Part shown: positions 1 through 11,756 of the stretch, piece by piece
Numbering within the stretch: position 1 is the stretch's first letter
How the letters are laid out: each line of letters starts with the position of its first letter
Origin: Phialocephala subalpina
Lineage: Eukaryota > Ascomycota > Leotiomycetes > Helotiales > Mollisiaceae
DNA: 64,000 bases
Direction: 5' to 3'
Assembly (NCBI GenBank): GCA_900073065.1
Contig: FJOG01000003.1
Location: 351,790 to 415,789 of the forward strand
The notes under the pieces: model-generated
Told to the model about the DNA's origin: nothing
Databases searched by the model: none
Seen by the model: the letters and a program-made list of their open reading frames with translations, nothing else
Translations under genes and position numbers: made by a program

Positions 1-96
1 ACAGACCCGGCCCCTTGCACAACAATTCAAGTCACAACAGACATTCACGAAACACCCAATCCGTCTCCGACATCTACCAATCCAATTACCGAAACA

Positions 97-582
97 ATGT
101 CACGACTTCTGCCTCCCAGATTCCTCCTGCCATCCCGACGATTCTTCACCCAGACCACCAGACGAACCGCATTCGCAACTGGTCCTGCCCCACCACGACT
201 CCCTCCAAAGGAGCAAGAAGAGTTCGAGCGTCTGCAGAAGTCCTCAACAGGTGCATTCAGCACACCGAAACCCTCAGTGACAACCAATCCCACCGCCGAG
301 GCGTCTTCGCCACCAAGAACAAGACCACAAATCAACCAGTCTCCAGCATCAACGCCTGACCAGACCACGACAGAGACGGCACAAATCAATGCGAGAGTGC
401 AGGCATCAGGAAAGGGAGAGGAGTTACATCCGGACATAAGGAGAGGTGCGAAGCCGGAATTTGAAGGAGATCGAAATCCGAAGACGGGAGAGGTAGGAGG
501 ACCGAAGAACGAGCCATTACGATGGGGAAGTACAGGCGAGAGAGGCGATTGGAGTTATAATGGAAGAGTGACGGATTTCTGA
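97..582 (+). CDS. SDH8: Succinate dehydrogenase assembly factor 4, mitochondrial
   Basis: Single-exon 161-residue protein. The first ~20 residues are rich in Arg, Phe and Leu with no acidic residue (MSRLLPPRFLLPSRRFF), a good mitochondrial presequence. The middle is low-complexity, rich in Pro, Ser and Thr. The C-terminus carries the DUF1674/SDHAF4 signature: GDRNPKTGEVGGPKNEP, then LRWG, and the terminal GDWSYNGRVTDF. In the known family this matrix protein binds free flavinated Sdh1, limits its auto-oxidation and promotes assembly with Sdh2 into complex II. The ATG is the first in frame and is followed directly by the targeting sequence. Assignment rests on the very conserved C-terminal block; length is usual for fungal members. 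No sign of damage, in contrast to the region just downstream. Confidence 0.92.
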   Translation: MSRLLPPRFLLPSRRFFTQTTRRTAFATGPAPPRLPPKEQEEFERLQKSSTGAFSTPKPSVTTNPTAEASSPPRTRPQINQSPASTPDQTTTETAQINARVQASGKGEELHPDIRRGAKPEFEGDRNPKTGEVGGPKNEPLRWGSTGERGDWSYNGRVTDF

Positions 583-1074
583 GTGGCAAAAGTACGCTGT
601 CAATGGATGTGTACGATTATGGAACGGGTATGACGAGCTTGAAAGAATTTCTACAAAGACCACGCTCAGAAGTTACTGCCGTTGTGCCTCGGAATTGTCT
701 GGATCCTCTTGCTAGGACACGAATGAATCGTCGTGTTTCAACTGGTGTAGGTGGGGGTTCGGTCATTTTGTCTGCCCCTGGCCGGCAAGTGCTGCTGCAG
801 AAATACTCTCTGGTGGTAAATGTTCCAGGCACCGGTTACTCCTCTGCCACCTCGTTGCTTATTCTCTCGATATTTCCACGAGATATTTTTTGACTCGGAA
901 ATCGAACCCAAACACCTCTGAAATGGACAATGACAGACTCGAGTCTGGAGTCAATGCTTCTTCCTTTACCTTGGTCTAGGCAGTTGAAACAACTGCACTC
1001 CGCCATGTGAAGCATTTCATCGCTGTTCCGCAGACACCAATTAACAACCATACTTCAATACTGCAACGCTCACT
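583..1074. other. Intergenic, no gene seen
   Basis: About 490 bases between SDH8 and the first 2EXR relic. A T-arm/B-box-like string on the minus strand near 895-920 does not extend to a foldable tRNA. Nothing else is supported. Confidence 0.5.
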
Positions 1075-2055
1075 ATGGCGGACAAACAAGATCAAGATGT
1101 GAAGTCGCTTTTCTCGAGCAGTGAACCAGATACCAAATAAGAGGAAAGCACTCTCGACTAGACTAAGACGGCACCTTCCAACAAGGGTTCTGAAGAAGTA
1201 TCTCTCAAGAAGTCAAAGCAGGCAGTCCTAACAACATTCCATCTCTTCAACAAGTTACCAAATGAACTGCAGTCACTCATATGGCCGTGGGCAGCACCAC
1301 CAGCATCCATCTTGAAGCTAGGATGAGAGTGAGATACACCGGTACCAGTTCACAAAAGTGTCATCCGTGCAGCACCAGCGTTGCTTAGTGCCTGCCACCC
1401 ATCGAGAGAAGCGATCCTCCGAGTCTCGAGCAGTCAAGACCATCCTTTGGGAACCTGCTTGTTCACCATGGCAGACGAGCAGGGTAATCGTGCTCCGGAG
1501 CGTTTCTGTTTGTCAACCAAACATGGCACTCTCTTGATCCCTAGTGGTAAGTTGCTCTCAATATATGACATTTGCAGCTAATTGACACACATCCAGACTT
1601 TCTCTACCACGGCCTCTTCGACAGTCATTTCATCCCCAATGTCGCTAACCACCTCTGCCATCTTGCTACTGAGCGACGCCATGCTTACGACCTCAAGCGG
1701 AAGTTTTTCACTCTCATACACAAATCGTTCCCTAACCCTGAGACCTTACGATTCTACTTACTCACTCGAAGACGTATCTAGCTTCCTCTATGGAATACTC
1801 GCCATTTTTGGGGGCGGTGTATGAGGAATTTGTTCCGAACTTGGTCAGGAAGTCGAGGGCCAGATTGATCTAGCATCCGAGAAAACTGATCCTGCCCGGC
1901 AGGTAGTTGTTGGCATTGAGCGGTTGACGATGTTTCGACTTTTCGAGGAGACAAAGACGAAGCATCCTGATTGGAGAGTTCCATCTCTGAAGTTGAGAGA
2001 TCAAAGTCAGTACCTGCAAGGACAGGTGGTATGGAATGACAGTCCTACAGCATAG
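1075..2055 (+). pseudogene. Decayed 2EXR-domain gene
   Basis: A relic of the 2EXR family. From the ATG at 1075 the frame meets TAA at about 1138, then TAG and TGA, yet continues with recognisable 2EXR sequence around 1228-1308 (FHLFNKLPNELQSLIW, then AAPPASI). The second half of the box follows near 1370-1410 in another frame (PALLSACHPSREAI, matching the ACxESRxE element). No long frame remains after that. The CDS is therefore broken by several stops and at least one frameshift. It is the leftmost member of the array. Confidence 0.7.
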
Positions 2056-2419
2056 AGGTGTTAGGTGTCTTCAGGGCAGCACGGTGGGAACGGGACTCGA
2101 ACTCTCCAGTGGATGACAGTCATTCTACACTCCACAGTCGATGGTAACAAAAGTCGATGACGATTTCGGATAAATCTGTCATTGCGGCGAGATACGCTGA
2201 TACACCGAAGTAGCTTGCTCTGCAATGCACGGCATTCCTGTTCTTTCCCACAACACCAGAACTCCCAACCATCCAACCTATCAGCTTTGTGACATGGGTC
2301 TTGGCAAATGGTCTACGTTGATTTGACTGGAGATATGCTGGCGTTGGACTCTCTTCGTAATTCCTGCCTCACATTACCACTTTCTCGACGAATAACACTG
2401 AAAAGCCACACATCCACTA

Positions 2420-2790
2420 TATGATAATAATATCTGGGGCTTGAAACATCTAGGCGTGCGAACACACACAACTATAGAGCTTCGGGGCCCACAAGGAGAG
2501 GGAAACCAACCAGTGTATTTCTACTGTGGATACTCCGTCGACTTCCATAATTTGAGAGAATTGGCAAATTTCCACGAACTACAGGCTCTGACGTTTGTCT
2601 TCACAGATATTTACCAGGTGTTCACAGAAGAAGAATCTAAGCAAGTGGCGTACTTACTAAGATAGCCTACTTTACGGCTGGAAGAAGTTGATGGCATAAT
2701 AAGCGGCCTGGTAGCGCGGTTTGAAGAAAATGACCGTGCGAAATTTCCCTTTAGGAATCTTCCACCCATCGTTAGAAATAGTTAGAGCTT
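2420..2790 (+). pseudogene. C-terminal fragment of a 2EXR-type gene
   Basis: Open stretch beginning near NIWGLKHLGVRTH and running through LRELANFHELQAL to an in-frame stop near 2665, after which coding-like sequence (FPFRNLPPIV) goes on. The order resembles the LKHL...LETLTIL...FPxxKFR part of the intact 2EXR genes in this window, so it may be the tail of the relic starting at 1075 or of a separate copy. Similarity is weak and judged by eye. Confidence 0.4.
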
Positions 2791-3186
2791 CATGTTAGAG
2801 ACAGGCCCCAGAACTTGAGCTGCTCTTGTGTTTGTAGCTGGTCCTGAATAATGGCAAATGTAAGGGGAGCTGACGGCTCGTCGACAGATGAGGGTTGTAC
2901 TTAATTGTAGAACGAATCAATCTACGTGGACCGTTTCTTTGCAGCTGATACTCTCGTCCGTTTATCTGATATTCCAAACATTCACATTTTTTTTACCAAC
3001 CAGCGCGTAGCTTGACTCTGAAGCGGACATTCACGGCAAGTTCAAAGCAATGTATTCTTCTTATCCCTCTTATGATTCAAACATTCTGGCTCACATTCGT
3101 CAATAACCTGCCGAAAGTCATGACTTAATGAACGTAGTACAAAGTTTTACCCAGAGGTACAAAAGCCAAGGCCAGCTTCGATATTA

Positions 3187-3540
3187 GTGTCCAGGCTCTT
3201 ATATCAGATTCCGTGTTGTCAACGAAGCAGCAACATGAATTCATCAAACTTGACCCGTTACGAGGAGCCGTGGACACTCTGTCCTCAGACCATCCCAAGA
3301 GCGAAGGGAAAACCAGGACCAATCCGCGGTGCCGCAGATGTTTATCTAGCAGAGGCTACCGGTGATTGTGGTGTCCCTATCTTTCCACCAGAAATCCTGC
3401 TGGACATTTGGATGTGCATGCTCCCAAGCCGTGCTTGATTACTACCGAATGGACTCCCAACACTGAAAGACGGTTCTTTAATGGCGAGGAAGACCGAAAG
3501 GACAGGCTGTATCACTGAGCGGATCAACGAGCACTAATTG
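3187..3540 (+). pseudogene. 2EXR-like N-terminal fragment
   Basis: The frame contains IFPPEILLDIWMCMLPSRA, which has the spacing of the first 2EXR motif (FPPE-x-x-x-x-IW) but with the ELR arginine replaced, and then a TGA at 3436-3438. Coding-like sequence continues past the stop without a partner ACxESR element. Best read as another array relic; it could be an unrelated F-box-like fragment. Confidence 0.35.
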
Positions 3541-4104
3541 TTCTTTAGATATGCAGGATCTCTTGGTATGAGCTCCTGTACCAACCTTCAGCCATTAGAG
3601 GTCGCCTACCTATAGACTTTGCTTCATGGGATATGAGAAATGGCTTTATGTAGATTCGGAATCAGACATGGTTGTCCTTGAGATTGCATGTCAACCATAT
3701 GTCCTTGAGACTGCATGCGAGTATTCATCACTTTATTCCTCGACGTATGTGTAACGCAGAACAGTTCCTCTGGAACATTCCAATCTCCGCGATGCGAGAC
3801 AACTAGGCATACGAGTGCATTTCAACCGTATATCATCACAAATCCACCATCAGGTCAAAATCCATATAGACTAAGATGGTTTTCCCTATTCAACCTTGCT
3901 TCGTTTAAAGATTGAGTCAAATTTGCGAATTTGAGAACCCTCACTCTGGTTCATCCACATGCGAGTGGTCTGCTTACTAAATAGCTAGCTTTGCGATATG
4001 AGTTTCTTCATGACCCCAAAGTGCTAAGAACACACCCAACTTATCGATTGTTTGATATGGGATATGAATAGAAGATATACATAGATATCACGTCTGATTT
4101 CGTT

Positions 4105-4640
4105 ATGCTTGACTCTCTAGGTAAGCTGAAGCTCTTAGTCCTTGATCTTTCGAGTTGCAGACAGCTGAAAATAGTAGAACCACTCGAGAATCCAAACCTA
4201 TGGGCTCTGAGACACTTAGGTCATCGTACTCATGCCACTGCTCATATAACTAGCTTATCTTCCAATTTAGGTCGCATCAGCTGCTGCCCAAGAGTCTCCT
4301 TTGACTTCTCTACATGGAAAGCTTGTGGCCCTAACACAAGAGCCTTTGAACTCACCCAAACGCTCGCACACTTGAAAGACATGACTTTGGTTTATCCTAG
4401 TCTTGAAGAGGCGCTAAGTCCAACACAATGCTATTTGAGATCCCGTATAAGCCCTGAAATCTTGGCAGAACTTGAAGCCGAATGGCATGTTCAGGTAGAT
4501 GACTAGAGGCTGGTTTTGCAAAATGTTGAAGATCATGAGTTTGACGAGTCAGATCCAGACGCTCGACCTCGATATACGGGAAGATATTGGCAAGAGCTTC
4601 TCCAGAATGAACTTTGAAAGATGGCGTCCTGTTCGATCTG
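4105..4640 (+). pseudogene. C-terminal relic of a 2EXR-like gene
   Basis: A 133-residue frame with NLWALRHLGHRTHATAH, which resembles the NIWGLKHLGVRTH string at 2.4 kb, followed by leucine-rich sequence (LAHLKDMTLVYPSLEEAL) like the LETLTIL element of intact copies. A TAG ends the frame at 4504-4506 and short frames follow. Together with the 3.2 kb fragment it may be one decayed gene. No initiator or full domain is present. Confidence 0.35.
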
Positions 4641-6028
4641 CGTGTACTTGTTCAATCAATTGGATCATTGTAGCACCAAATCAAATTGTTAAACCTTCAC
4701 TTGGGGGTGAAACCCATTTTAGGTAGTGCTCAAGTATATTCTGAAATATTTGCTGCCAAATTTACCATATTCTGCCTTGTGTAGCCACCTTCCCAGATTT
4801 TCCGTACACATGCATCGAAAATTTGAGATAAAATTTGGAAAGCCATGGAACAATTAGATCCTACTCAGCTACCCAATCCAGGGTAGGACAGATTTTGTGT
4901 GGGAAGAGACGCATACCTTGACGTGTAGTATTAGAATTCCCTTGTCCTTAGCCCAATGCATGATTCGACCGGACCAAATCAAAACTCACCGATGAGTGTG
5001 AGGCCAACAAAACGGTGCTAATTGCCTTCCCACTAATTCTTGACTTCATGTAGAGTCTGGCTTTCAAAAATGCTAAACTGGTAGACCATGTTCTCAACGA
5101 GAGACCAAGATAATGAAGATGCTTTCTTCGTCGCTCAAGCCTTTGAATCAGTAATGGCGGCACATCTGCGTTACTATTCATTGGTATATTTGATTCGATT
5201 CGAGCTTTACATGCGTAGCTCACTTTTGAATATAATGCAAGCTACCTCTCTCTTGCACAACTCGACGTAACTATCGTCCCTACGGTGTAGTCCGCCCTCC
5301 TCGTGTTGAAAAGGGGCTGCAAGGCACCCATTGGTTCCCGAAGCGAGTCTCGTGACCGATACTGGAGATGTTTTTGGTGGAGAAATACAATAAGGAGACC
5401 AACGAGCACGGTAAAGTCAAGCAGGCGTCTTGATACCAGTATCTTTATCACAGATGATTCATGTATATCCATGTCATTCGAGACTTCTTACCACAGAGGA
5501 ATGTCGCCGTTCATGACTTCTTCCATTGCAACTGGTCTGCTTGGAAATGCCGAGGTACATCCGTTTGGCGAGCCCCCTTTCTTTAATATAGACGACAAAG
5601 GATGCATGAATTATTCAGTGCGTGAGAGAACGCGCACAGAGTCGAGATGAGACAAAGAAAGATAGATAACAATGAATGTGCATAGGTTCAAGGGCTCGAA
5701 CATCTAGATAAGGGTAGAAATGGAGAGAACCTTTGCTCAACAATTGACGACGAAAAGAGAGTCTGGAACCGGGCGGGCATTCAAGCACTAATGCCACGCC
5801 CAAAATGTACTGTACCTCCACAGAGCTTGTCGCGCTGTGAAGCTTTGAGAGAAGCATGTTGTTTGTTCGCATTTGAATTTGTGGCAATAATTATGGCTGT
5901 GAAAGATTTCATTGACTAGGCAGGTATCTTAGAGTCTCTGATGCCTACTGTACGAGTGAATGAAATCAATACGCGCCACCACGAAACCTCCTCCCCTGCA
6001 AATAATCAAAGTTCTTGTGCCTCTGAAT
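4641..6028. other. Intergenic region without a supported gene
   Basis: Several open frames of 60-115 codons occur on both strands but none shows a recognisable domain, splice structure or similarity to neighbours. Probably more decayed array sequence. Confidence 0.4.
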
Positions 6029-7137
6029 CTACCATCCCCAAGGGTTTTGAGCCATACTCTTCAAAGCATCTTGGGAGAGTGTCATTCGTTCAGCAGCCAT
6101 GAATTGATTGAGCAGGCGAAACTTGATCCTAGGCTCCTCCCAGGCTAGATGAAAGACCTTGTGAGACTTCATAGCCTGGCTGTACATGTGTTCGAGGTAT
6201 GTGAAGTATGAGAGGTGCAACCCAGACAAGGAGTTGACATCTAGGGACTCGTTCACCTCAGGTCCGGCTACGATAGTACCACTCCCAACGAAGTTACTGA
6301 CATTAGGCGAGTGTAGATTGTATTCCGGGCTCACCAATACGGTCAGGACCTCGAGGTTGGGGCAGCAGATTGCAGAAGCGCCGATGATCTGACTCGCAAA
6401 CATCTCTACAGGAGGCATGTTCTTAACGGCGAGGAATCGGAGAGAGGCTGCGAAAAGTAGGTCGGCAAGGGCGGAGAAGACATTGTAGTGGAGTGTATGA
6501 GACTTCGGAAGACCCTTCTTATAGATTGCGGCCCAGAAAGTATCGATCTCCGGGGAGAAAGGGACAGGCGTACCACCGTCTCTTTGTGTTAGGGTGACGA
6601 GACCATAGGTGCGATGTTCAACGGCCTGGTTCTTCTCGCGGATAAGGAGCTCGTTTCGGGATTCCTGGCAAGCTTGAAGGAGACCAGGAATCTTTCGGGT
6701 GAGAGTGTAACCCTTAAGTGGTTTGGCACTTAGGTGTTGAACTAGGACGCCGCCCGGCTGGTTGTTGGCTGCATGTCTCCAGACGATGACTCGAAGCTCA
6801 ATAGGAAGCTCAGGGAACAGGGTGAACTCTGTCAACGGTCCCTTCGATTGATCCGCAGAGTCATAGTTGGGAGTCCCAGCACCGCCAGAGCCAATTCCGC
6901 TTTGGCCAAGCCCTTGGGAAGGATTTGCAAGCTGGAGGTCGCCTACGGTAGGTCTTTGTGATGTAATAGCAGTAGAATCGGAGGTGTTCTGATTGTTCTT
7001 TCCTGATTTCTTGGTTCCACACGCCTTTGTTCTCGAAGCTCCAATTCGCATGCCTGCGCAATGGGTTAGAGAAGCTAGGTTTCTGTCTTCATAAGTAGCT
7101 ACATACCTGCGACTTTGCGAGCTTCGCGGCCGGCCAT
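6029..7137 (-). CDS. 2EXR-domain protein (two exons)
   Basis: Join of 7137-7107 and 7053-6029, 351 residues. The 53-nt intron (GTATGT...CTAACCCATTGCGCAG on the minus strand) joins MAGREARKVA to GMRIGASRT in frame, which also fixes the ATG at 7137. Residues ~1-95 are polar and low-complexity; the 2EXR domain follows with FTLFPELPIELRVIVW and then LLQACQESRNELL. Later family blocks are SPEIDTFWAAIY, NLEVLTVLV and a C-terminal IKFRLLNQF. The copy is divergent: the segment between the ELR and ESR motifs differs from its neighbours (NNQPGGVLVQHL). No stop or frameshift. 2EXR (two E-x-R motifs) is a fungal domain without known biochemical activity. Confidence 0.8.
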
Positions 7138-7939
7138 CTTGGCTTGAGTCTTGCGCCCTCAAGTAGAAATAGATGATTTGGCTTCCTTCCAGATAGAAAC
7201 TCAAGGTTAAATGGCCTCAGCCTCGACCTACCTCGGTTGCTGAGAACGTTATACCTATTTGGAATATCGAAGACACCGCCTTGTAATGCTCCGAGATTTT
7301 GCATGTGATCTTATGAGCCTTTATTAAATTCTTAGAGGTCAAAGTGACGCTTCTTACTGAGATAAAAATTACACTTGGCATCTAATCTACAAATTTATCT
7401 TATTAATCGAAGGGTTAATTAAGCAAAGCCCTAGATGGCATCTCCTTGTACCAATCTCAATCCCATAAAGAGTTTTTTTTATCTAACAAGAAGCACACAA
7501 TAAAGTCTCATAGGCCCAAAAACACTCCTTCGGTCCGTTGCAAAGCCGAAGAGCCACAAAACGGAGCCACTAACCATACTAAATTGGGCTTTCGGTATCC
7601 TCCTCAGCTATAAGGATTCTTTAGGCTTAGCGTGCGCACTTTGACAATCGCAGTGATCAGGATAGCTTCAGGCACCTTCTTGCTTCGTATTAGCAGACTT
7701 CCTGCTCAGTGTGGCAAGGTTCCAAGAGGATTGAAACGCTCGTAAGTCTCTGTGGAGCAATGTATCTGTTCCTTTACCTATGAATCGTGGCGCATCTCCT
7801 TGTATTGACGCTTGCGCTCTTTGAAGACAGCCCAGAGCTATTGGAGGGTGTCGGGATTTATCACTCCAGAGATGAAAGCTAACCAAGATCTTGAAAGCAG
7901 GTTTTCGAGCGCGGAATCCAGTCATTACACACCGTTAAG
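7138..7939. other. Divergent promoter region between two 2EXR genes
   Basis: About 800 bases between the minus-strand 6.0 kb gene and the plus-strand 7.9 kb gene. No supported ORF; AT-rich around 7320-7500. Must hold both promoters. Confidence 0.5.
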
Positions 7940-9001
7940 ATGTCGTCGACAGGCGGCAGCTCCTCTGAGGGCGCCGGCGCTCCTCCAACCGCTCTCTTTG
8001 CCAATAATAGTGAGTTCCGGTGTCCAGGAATCTAAGGGAGATCGAAACTAACCGCCAATGATTGCACAGCTTCTCATTTTACCACCCCTACGAGCGCGCA
8101 TACACACCCCGAGTCCAAGCCTGAATTTATCTACTTCACGAAGGTTCCCACCGAAGTTCGACAGATGATATGGGCATTGGTGGCCCCTGAGCCAGCAGTC
8201 GTTGTACAAGCCAGGAGTCGAAATCCTGGCCGCCAATTCCACTACATCCGCTCTGGCGGTGTCCCTGCGGTCCTACACACTTGCCAGGAGTCCCGCGCCG
8301 AGTACATACAGACAGATGACCCAAAGGAGGCCGACGCCCTAGCAAGAAGACGCAGAGCACACCCTGTGTACAAGCTTTATTCTGATCAAGGAAAACGAAC
8401 TAGGAACGGACAAAGAGGATTCTACATGGATGTTGACCATGATTCTATGTGGGGACTGTACCGTACAGATGATTCTCCCCACTGGAGCTATATCTTCGAT
8501 GGATCTCCCCGGTTTATCGTCGGACATCCAAGCCTCAAGAGTACACTGAAGCACCTCATCATTGCATGGAATGAGGTGGAGGGAAATGACCGTATTCGTT
8601 ACATGGTTATTGACTTCCCCGCTCTTGAGACTCTGACGATTGTGTTGCCAGAATGGCAGCTGTCCCAAGATGGAACAATATCAGTACCCTGTGATCTAGA
8701 TGGAACATTGGTGGCCGAAATGCTACAACAGTACGCATTCAACTTCCTAACAAGGGTTGAGGATGCCATTACGGATTTTCAGGACCGTTGGGAGATTGAT
8801 ACACCAGAGAAGGGGTATCCAGATGTCACAATCCGAGTTGACAAGGGCTTCATCAACACTAAACACATTGAGCTCCCCGAGCCACTTAAGAATCCGTTGG
8901 AGGATATGATGAAGGAAATGAAAGGCATTAAGACTCGGCGTACCAAAGCCAAACACCTCGCGGAAAAATTGAACAACAACTCCAGTATCGCATTCTACTG
9001 A
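7940..9001 (+). CDS. 2EXR-domain protein (two exons)
   Basis: Join of 7940-8009 and 8070-9001, 333 residues. The intron (GTGAGT at 8010, CACAG at 8065-8069, 60 nt) links a Ser/Gly/Ala-rich 23-residue start to the domain exon. The 2EXR box is FIYFTKVPTEVRQMIW with APEPAVVVQARS and then VLHTCQESRAEYI; RRRAHPVYKLY, DVDHDSMWGLYR and ALETLTIVLPEW follow in family order. The C-terminus is diverged: the usual KFRxERQF is seen only as VTIRVDKGF, and a lysine-rich tail (KEMKGIKTRRTKAK) follows, possibly a nuclear localisation signal. Intact frame. Function unknown. Confidence 0.82.
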
Positions 9002-10234
9002 CCCACCTTTATTGGAATACTCTCTTTATGATACACAGCGATGATTTCGACTTTATTCAGCCTGCAGGACAATGAAGTCACGAAACAATGCAAACAAACA
9101 TCTCCACAAAAGGAAGAAACACCGTCAAAGCCATCAAAGCAGCTGCGGCAAGTGCCAAATAACAAATCTTCTCATGCTTACAAGATCTGCTTGCATTGCG
9201 CTTTCCTCCTTTGTGTTTCTATCGAGAGAAGGTTTGCTTCCTGGTTAACTCATTTAAAGATACATTCTTAAACATACAAAATGCTCCCTGCACCCAAAGT
9301 CACAACCCTTGGATTCAGCTGTGGTGTCTCAAAGACAGCGTTTCTGTGTCTTCTCAAGCTTCTTGTACTCATATCATAGCATTCAATTTCTCCAAGGTTC
9401 AAAGTACAGCAAGATGAGTGCTCAAAGTTTTGAAGCAACCCACAATAAGGTCCAATCTTTGCCACTGAACAGTTAGAGAAGATCATAAATCTTGCTACCT
9501 TGCAAGCGATATTGAAGTATTGGCTCAAACTACAGCCCTCATGCAGCCAGAACCCCCAACTTTGCCATTGTCAAAGCCTTTGGTTCTGTCCACGACGTGT
9601 ATTTTGCATATAAGGGACAGATAATCAGCGTTCCTCTGCTTTACAGACGATGTTTAAGCGCTCACCCTAAGTACCTTGTGTTTGACGTGATGCTATCCAT
9701 TTTGACTCTCTCTTAGAGGCCTATATACTATTGAGATTCAAGTGAAATTGTTTCCATTGATGCCAACCAAGGATGTTGGTAAGGACAACCCCTGTTTTAA
9801 GATTTCATGTCGGCACTACCGCCTCACTTAGCTGGCGCATTTGGTAGGTGAAAGTTATAATGGCTTTAACATCTACTCTGCATCTTAGAACAGCTCTCAA
9901 AATACCTCATCCAAGCTTGTAATCTTTCAAAATATAAGCTTGTAAACCAAGGACAACGGTCAAAGAAGATCGGTCTAGCTTTACAATACGATGTTGAGAT
10001 ACTCTCGTTACTAAGAAGGCGACAAATATAGCTCTAGCCCTGACTCTGCAATTCAGATCAACTTTCAAAACGGTTAGTTTCAAATAATAACTTATTACAA
10101 AGAAATGGTATAAATCAAGGCTAATGGTCAAGACAAATAGTATTTGCTTTAGATACACTTTTGGATACTTCCCTCACTTGCTCTAGTATCACCTCAGCAT
10201 TTGTTAAATAACTTTCAAACGTTCAATTCCAGGC

Positions 10235-10261
10235 TACGACATTTCATAGTGAAATGTCGTA
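10235..10261. repeat. Perfect 12-bp inverted repeat
   Basis: TACGACATTTCA (10235-10246), three-base loop TAG, then TGAAATGTCGTA (10250-10261). The arms match perfectly. It lies inside one unit of the degenerate tandem repeats; other units keep only a decayed version (for example near 10415-10435). It could be a dyad protein-binding site or part of a former mobile element. Confidence 0.7.
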
Positions 10262-10623
10262 AGTCAAGGCTGACGGTCAAGACATGGCTCCTGCTTTGAA
10301 ATGCGAGACCGGAGTGCTTTCTTCACTTGGAGGGTAATATGTTAAATCGCCTTAATATTAATTCCACAATCAGGAGTAACTTCCAAACGCTTAACTCCAA
10401 CATAGGACTTACTTACGACAAGGAAATGTTATGAGTCAAGGATGACGGTCAGGGATATTTTTATTGCATCGTGCGAGGTCGGAGCCTCACTCTCCGTTGC
10501 CGCTAGGGGTGGAGCTACGGCTACATTAGCAAAGGGGCCAAAGTCTATTGGCAAGGCAAATGATACGACTACGAAACAACGCTAGCTAGATTCAGATATT
10601 ACGGCGGCACACAGCCTCGCCTG

Positions 10624-10631
10624 TATATAAA
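10624..10631 (+). promoter_or_regulatory. Probable TATA box
   Basis: TATATAAA 56 bases before the ATG at 10680. The next plus-strand paralog has TATATAA 52 bases before its ATG, which supports a shared core promoter. Confidence 0.45.
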
Positions 10632-10679
10632 TTTCTACGATCTTCTGACCTTCTTCAACCTGATAACAATTTCGACACA

Positions 10680-11756
10680 ATGGATTGCCAACCATCCGAA
10701 GCGCCTTCACATTCCAGCAATAAGAATCAGGCTTCTATCTACTCCAGGACTTCCAGCTTATACCCCACAGCTACCCCTACTCTTCAAACGGATACAATTA
10801 TGCAGGACGTCGAGATTATCGCTAGTGATGGTATGTTGCCTAGTCCCATTCTCCCTGCCAACAGGGGACATTCAACTGACGAACTTCTAGACGTTACCAG
10901 ACCCACATTCGACAAGTTTCACCTCTTTCTTAAAGTACCCATCGAATTACGCCTCAAGATTTGGGGCGATGCTGCTCCAGAACCGGCCGTGATTGTCCAG
11001 CGCGAGTCAGGAAAAGTAGGCCGTCAATTTCGATACATCAGATCGACCGGTATCCCATCAGTTCTACACGCCTGCCATGAGTCAAGAACTGAATATCTTG
11101 ACAGCGGCATCAAAGACGAGACGCTAGCCAGACGCAAGATGGAACATTCAGTGTACAAGTTGTGTTTTGGGAATAAATCGGGGAAGGCATGCCAGGTTTT
11201 CTGGTCCGAGGTTGACTCGCTTTGGGCGCTCCGACACAAGCCTCGAGGGATGGAGGAGCAAATGTGCACCAATATTCTCACGCTCGGTCCTCTTACTGGA
11301 TTGAAACGCCTTATGCTCTCTTGCTTCTCGGTCTCCCCAACAACGATGGATCTTCGAGAGTTTGCTTCATTCTTCCCATCCCTAGAAACACTCACGATTT
11401 TGATTCCGGAGAAGGTACTTCAGCGAGAATCAACATCATCCCTCGAACTCAAGCCAGAGACTTATGGAGAGGTCAGCACTCATCGGTTAATCGAACCGTT
11501 CAGGGGCTGTGTCAGGGTCCTCCAACGAGCTGTCAACGCTAGACTTGCGCAGGCCAAGAAGAAGAGCCCGAAGAGCCACTTCCCCACCATCAAATATCGA
11601 ATGGAAGGGCAATTTAAGGAGAAGGAATATGTCACGATCCCTCCGAGAGCAGTCAAGCCACGACGAATGAGGAAGAAGAAGGTGGTGGATGAGGACAGTG
11701 AGGGGGATGATTTGGAGGATGATGTGAATGTCGATGTTGCCGGAGAATCGGGATAG
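10680..11756 (+). CDS. 2EXR-domain protein with acidic tail
   Basis: Likely join of 10680-10830 and 10891-11756 (338 residues). The 60-nt intron (GTATGT...CTGACGAACTTCTAG) is a multiple of three, so an unspliced message would read on to 358 residues; its canonical signals and its place before the 2EXR box, as in the 7.9 kb gene, favour splicing. Domain: FHLFLKVPIELRLKIW, AAPEPAVIVQRES, VLHACHESRTEYL, then HSVYKLCFG, EVDSLWALRH, SLETLTILIPE and KYRMEGQF. The end is a basic cluster (KPRRMRKKK) followed by a strongly acidic run (DEDSEGDDLEDD), suggestive of a nuclear protein. Frame intact. Confidence 0.83.
   Translation: MDCQPSEAPSHSSNKNQASIYSRTSSLYPTATPTLQTDTIMQDVEIIASDGMLPSPILPANRGHSTDELLDVTRPTFDKFHLFLKVPIELRLKIWGDAAPEPAVIVQRESGKVGRQFRYIRSTGIPSVLHACHESRTEYLDSGIKDETLARRKMEHSVYKLCFGNKSGKACQVFWSEVDSLWALRHKPRGMEEQMCTNILTLGPLTGLKRLMLSCFSVSPTTMDLREFASFFPSLETLTILIPEKVLQRESTSSLELKPETYGEVSTHRLIEPFRGCVRVLQRAVNARLAQAKKKSPKSHFPTIKYRMEGQFKEKEYVTIPPRAVKPRRMRKKKVVDEDSEGDDLEDDVNVDVAGESG

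Larger units (their letters stand above)
9002..10679. repeat. Gene-free interval with degenerate tandem repeats
   Basis: No supported gene in about 1.7 kb. Four diverged copies of a string like GTCAAGGCTGACGGTCAAG lie at about 9945, 10112, 10261 and 10432, spaced roughly 150-175 bases, each with related flanks (an ACTTTCAAA-like string and an AAATGTYRTA-like string). A related element occurs near 13.36 kb. These look like old tandem duplications upstream of the 10.7 kb gene. Confidence 0.5.

Noticed and set aside
890..975. tRNA-like B box (GGGTTCGATTTCC on the minus strand)
   Set aside because: A T-arm can be drawn, but no matching acceptor 5' half or a normal anticodon loop with U33 is found at the right distance.
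2070..2150. Second tRNA-like B box (AGTTCGAGTCCC on the minus strand)
   Set aside because: Only the T-arm string is present; no D-arm, anticodon arm or acceptor pairing could be drawn.
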